Positions 62,901 through 64,000 of a DNA stretch of 64,000 nt are shown in pieces. The notes under the pieces were generated by a model. That model saw only the letters and a program-made list of their open reading frames with translations. It searched no databases and had not been told where the DNA came from. The position numbers and the translations under genes were made by a program. The DNA lies in the NCBI RefSeq assembly GCF_048771995.1, contig NC_133034.1, positions 4,847,001 through 4,911,000 of the forward strand, written 5' to 3'. Source of the stretch: Taeniopygia guttata. Its lineage: Eukaryota; Chordata; Aves; Passeriformes; Estrildidae. Numbering within the stretch: the first letter of the stretch is position 1; each line of letters begins with the position of its first letter.

Positions 62901-63059
62901 GAGTAATTATGGCTTAGAACATTTTGCAAAATGACAATAATGGGAATGACTTACCGACAGGTTTGCACCAAAAAAGCATAAAAATATAACAAATTTTATT
63001 AGTGTCTTCACAAAATCTTATCCCTACCAAGACTTGCAACTAGACAAAATCTACCACCA

Positions 63060-63165
63060 CCAAAAAAAAAAAAATCAAATAAAAACACCCAATACCAAAC
63101 CATAACCAAGCCATCAAAAAAAAAACCAAAACAAAACAACCCAAAACAACAAAAAAAATCCCTTA
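63060..63165. repeat. A-rich low-complexity tract
   Basis: Runs of A separated by single C or CC ('aaaaaaaaaaaaatcaaat', 'ccaaaacaaaacaacccaaa'). It has no flanking target repeat or retroposon body that I can see. Confidence 0.8.
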
Positions 63166-63925
63166 AACAGAATCACCTATGACCACAATACACATAAGCA
63201 CAGGAAAAAGGAGATCAATACTTGGTATTATCCAGATTATTCAGCAACTCTGAAATTCACTGGAAATTAAAGTGAAAGTTGAGGGTAGATTGATATATCA
63301 CCCAATTCCACCCTAAGATAACATATGGCGAGTCCTGGGAATATACAGCATGTATTACTTGACTAATGAATACTTTAAAATTACAAAATCTACACACAAT
63401 AGGTAACACAGGTTAGTAAACTTAACAAAGCTTAACCAGGTGGTGGATAGGTCAGAGAATATTCCATGACCCACGTTTTGTGCAAATTAAGTTTCATTAA
63501 CTGCATAGATGATGATCAAAAAAATGCTCTGATGTAGTGCTTTACAGTGAATAAATGTGCTTAAGCATCAGAAGGGTTATAAGTACACACACAGAGAAGT
63601 ACAGGTGGGAATTAAATTGCTCACTCAAAACATCCATTTTGCTATCTCTCAATTGCAAAAACCCAGCAGCCTGACTCACTGGGAAAAGGTCACTAATATT
63701 GGCCTGCATCCGACAGCTGCCTGTGTTTGCTAGAACAGAACAGAGAGACAGAAAAGGATGGAAAGCAGCCCTGCTTCACTGTGGAGCCCTGGCACGCTCC
63801 CTTAGCTGAGCTGCAAACAGCTGCTGGGTGCACTGTGTAGAGCAGAACACACCTGGACACTCTGTGGTTCTCCTACTGGAAAAACACAGCACCAAAACCT
63901 GTGCACTGGCTAGAAATGCTCATAC

Positions 63926-64000
63926 CTGTGTGTGCCCCCAGCTCCCCAAGGGGTGGGAGGCACAAAGCAAATGCCCAAGAACCTCCAGGGGCGGGGAGTG
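63926..64000 (-). CDS. FARP2: Possible upstream FARP2 linker exon, cut by the window end
   Basis: On the minus strand one frame is open from the window edge to a 'cacag' followed by 'gtatga'. It ends in phase 1, as needed by the next exon, and gives a proline-rich low-complexity peptide ending LGELGAHT. The human linker here is also poorly conserved. The evidence is only phase, donor and composition. Confidence 0.25.

Larger units (their letters stand above)
57860..63925. other. FARP2 intron, mostly unique AT-rich sequence
   Basis: No exon with FERM-domain similarity was found on the minus strand. The stretch contains one CR1 at 59666-59935 and an A-rich low-complexity run at 63060-63165. 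Short open frames are scattered with no pattern. Confidence 0.5.

Noticed and set aside
63060-63165. A-rich tract as a retroposon tail
   Set aside because: No recognisable retroposon body or target duplication adjoins it; it is low-complexity sequence.

Overview
This looks like nuclear DNA from a bird. It carries two spliced vertebrate genes, numerous CR1 LINE fragments (the typical avian retroposon), compact introns and one CpG island. The species cannot be told from the sequence alone.

Layout: positions 1-13690 hold no gene I can prove. They contain AT-rich intergenic or intronic sequence, a few CR1 fragments, a GC-rich patch (9340-9830) and some weak open frames. A CpG island at 13690-14480 is the probable promoter of STK25, with two oppositely oriented ZNF143/SBS-like sites and a short upstream open frame that ends exactly at a possible exon 1 splice donor. 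STK25 (Ste20-type kinase, GCKIII family) then runs rightwards. Eleven coding exons from 15182 to 32442 give an intact 426-residue protein, and a possible poly(A) signal lies at 34523.

FARP2 (FERM, RhoGEF and pleckstrin-domain protein 2) runs leftwards and converges on STK25. The window holds its 3' half: the end of the FERM-to-DH linker, the whole DH domain, PH1 and PH2, with the stop at 37770. Exons encoding the N-terminal FERM domain must lie beyond 64000. The convergent STK25/FARP2 order matches human 2q37.3. Both proteins act on cell shape and polarity: STK25 in GCKIII/STRIPAK and Golgi signalling, FARP2 as a Rac-directed exchange factor downstream of plexin/semaphorin. They need not work together.

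Most notable is the splicing architecture of FARP2. The linker between PH1 and PH2 is encoded by two tandemly duplicated, phase-compatible exons (40574-40686 and 42493-42656). They can only be used one at a time if the frame is to hold. A 21-nt in-frame microexon candidate with strong splice sites sits inside PH1 (45964-45984). The introns also contain a solo retroviral LTR inserted into a CR1 copy and a roughly 100-bp direct repeat flanking the first DH exon.
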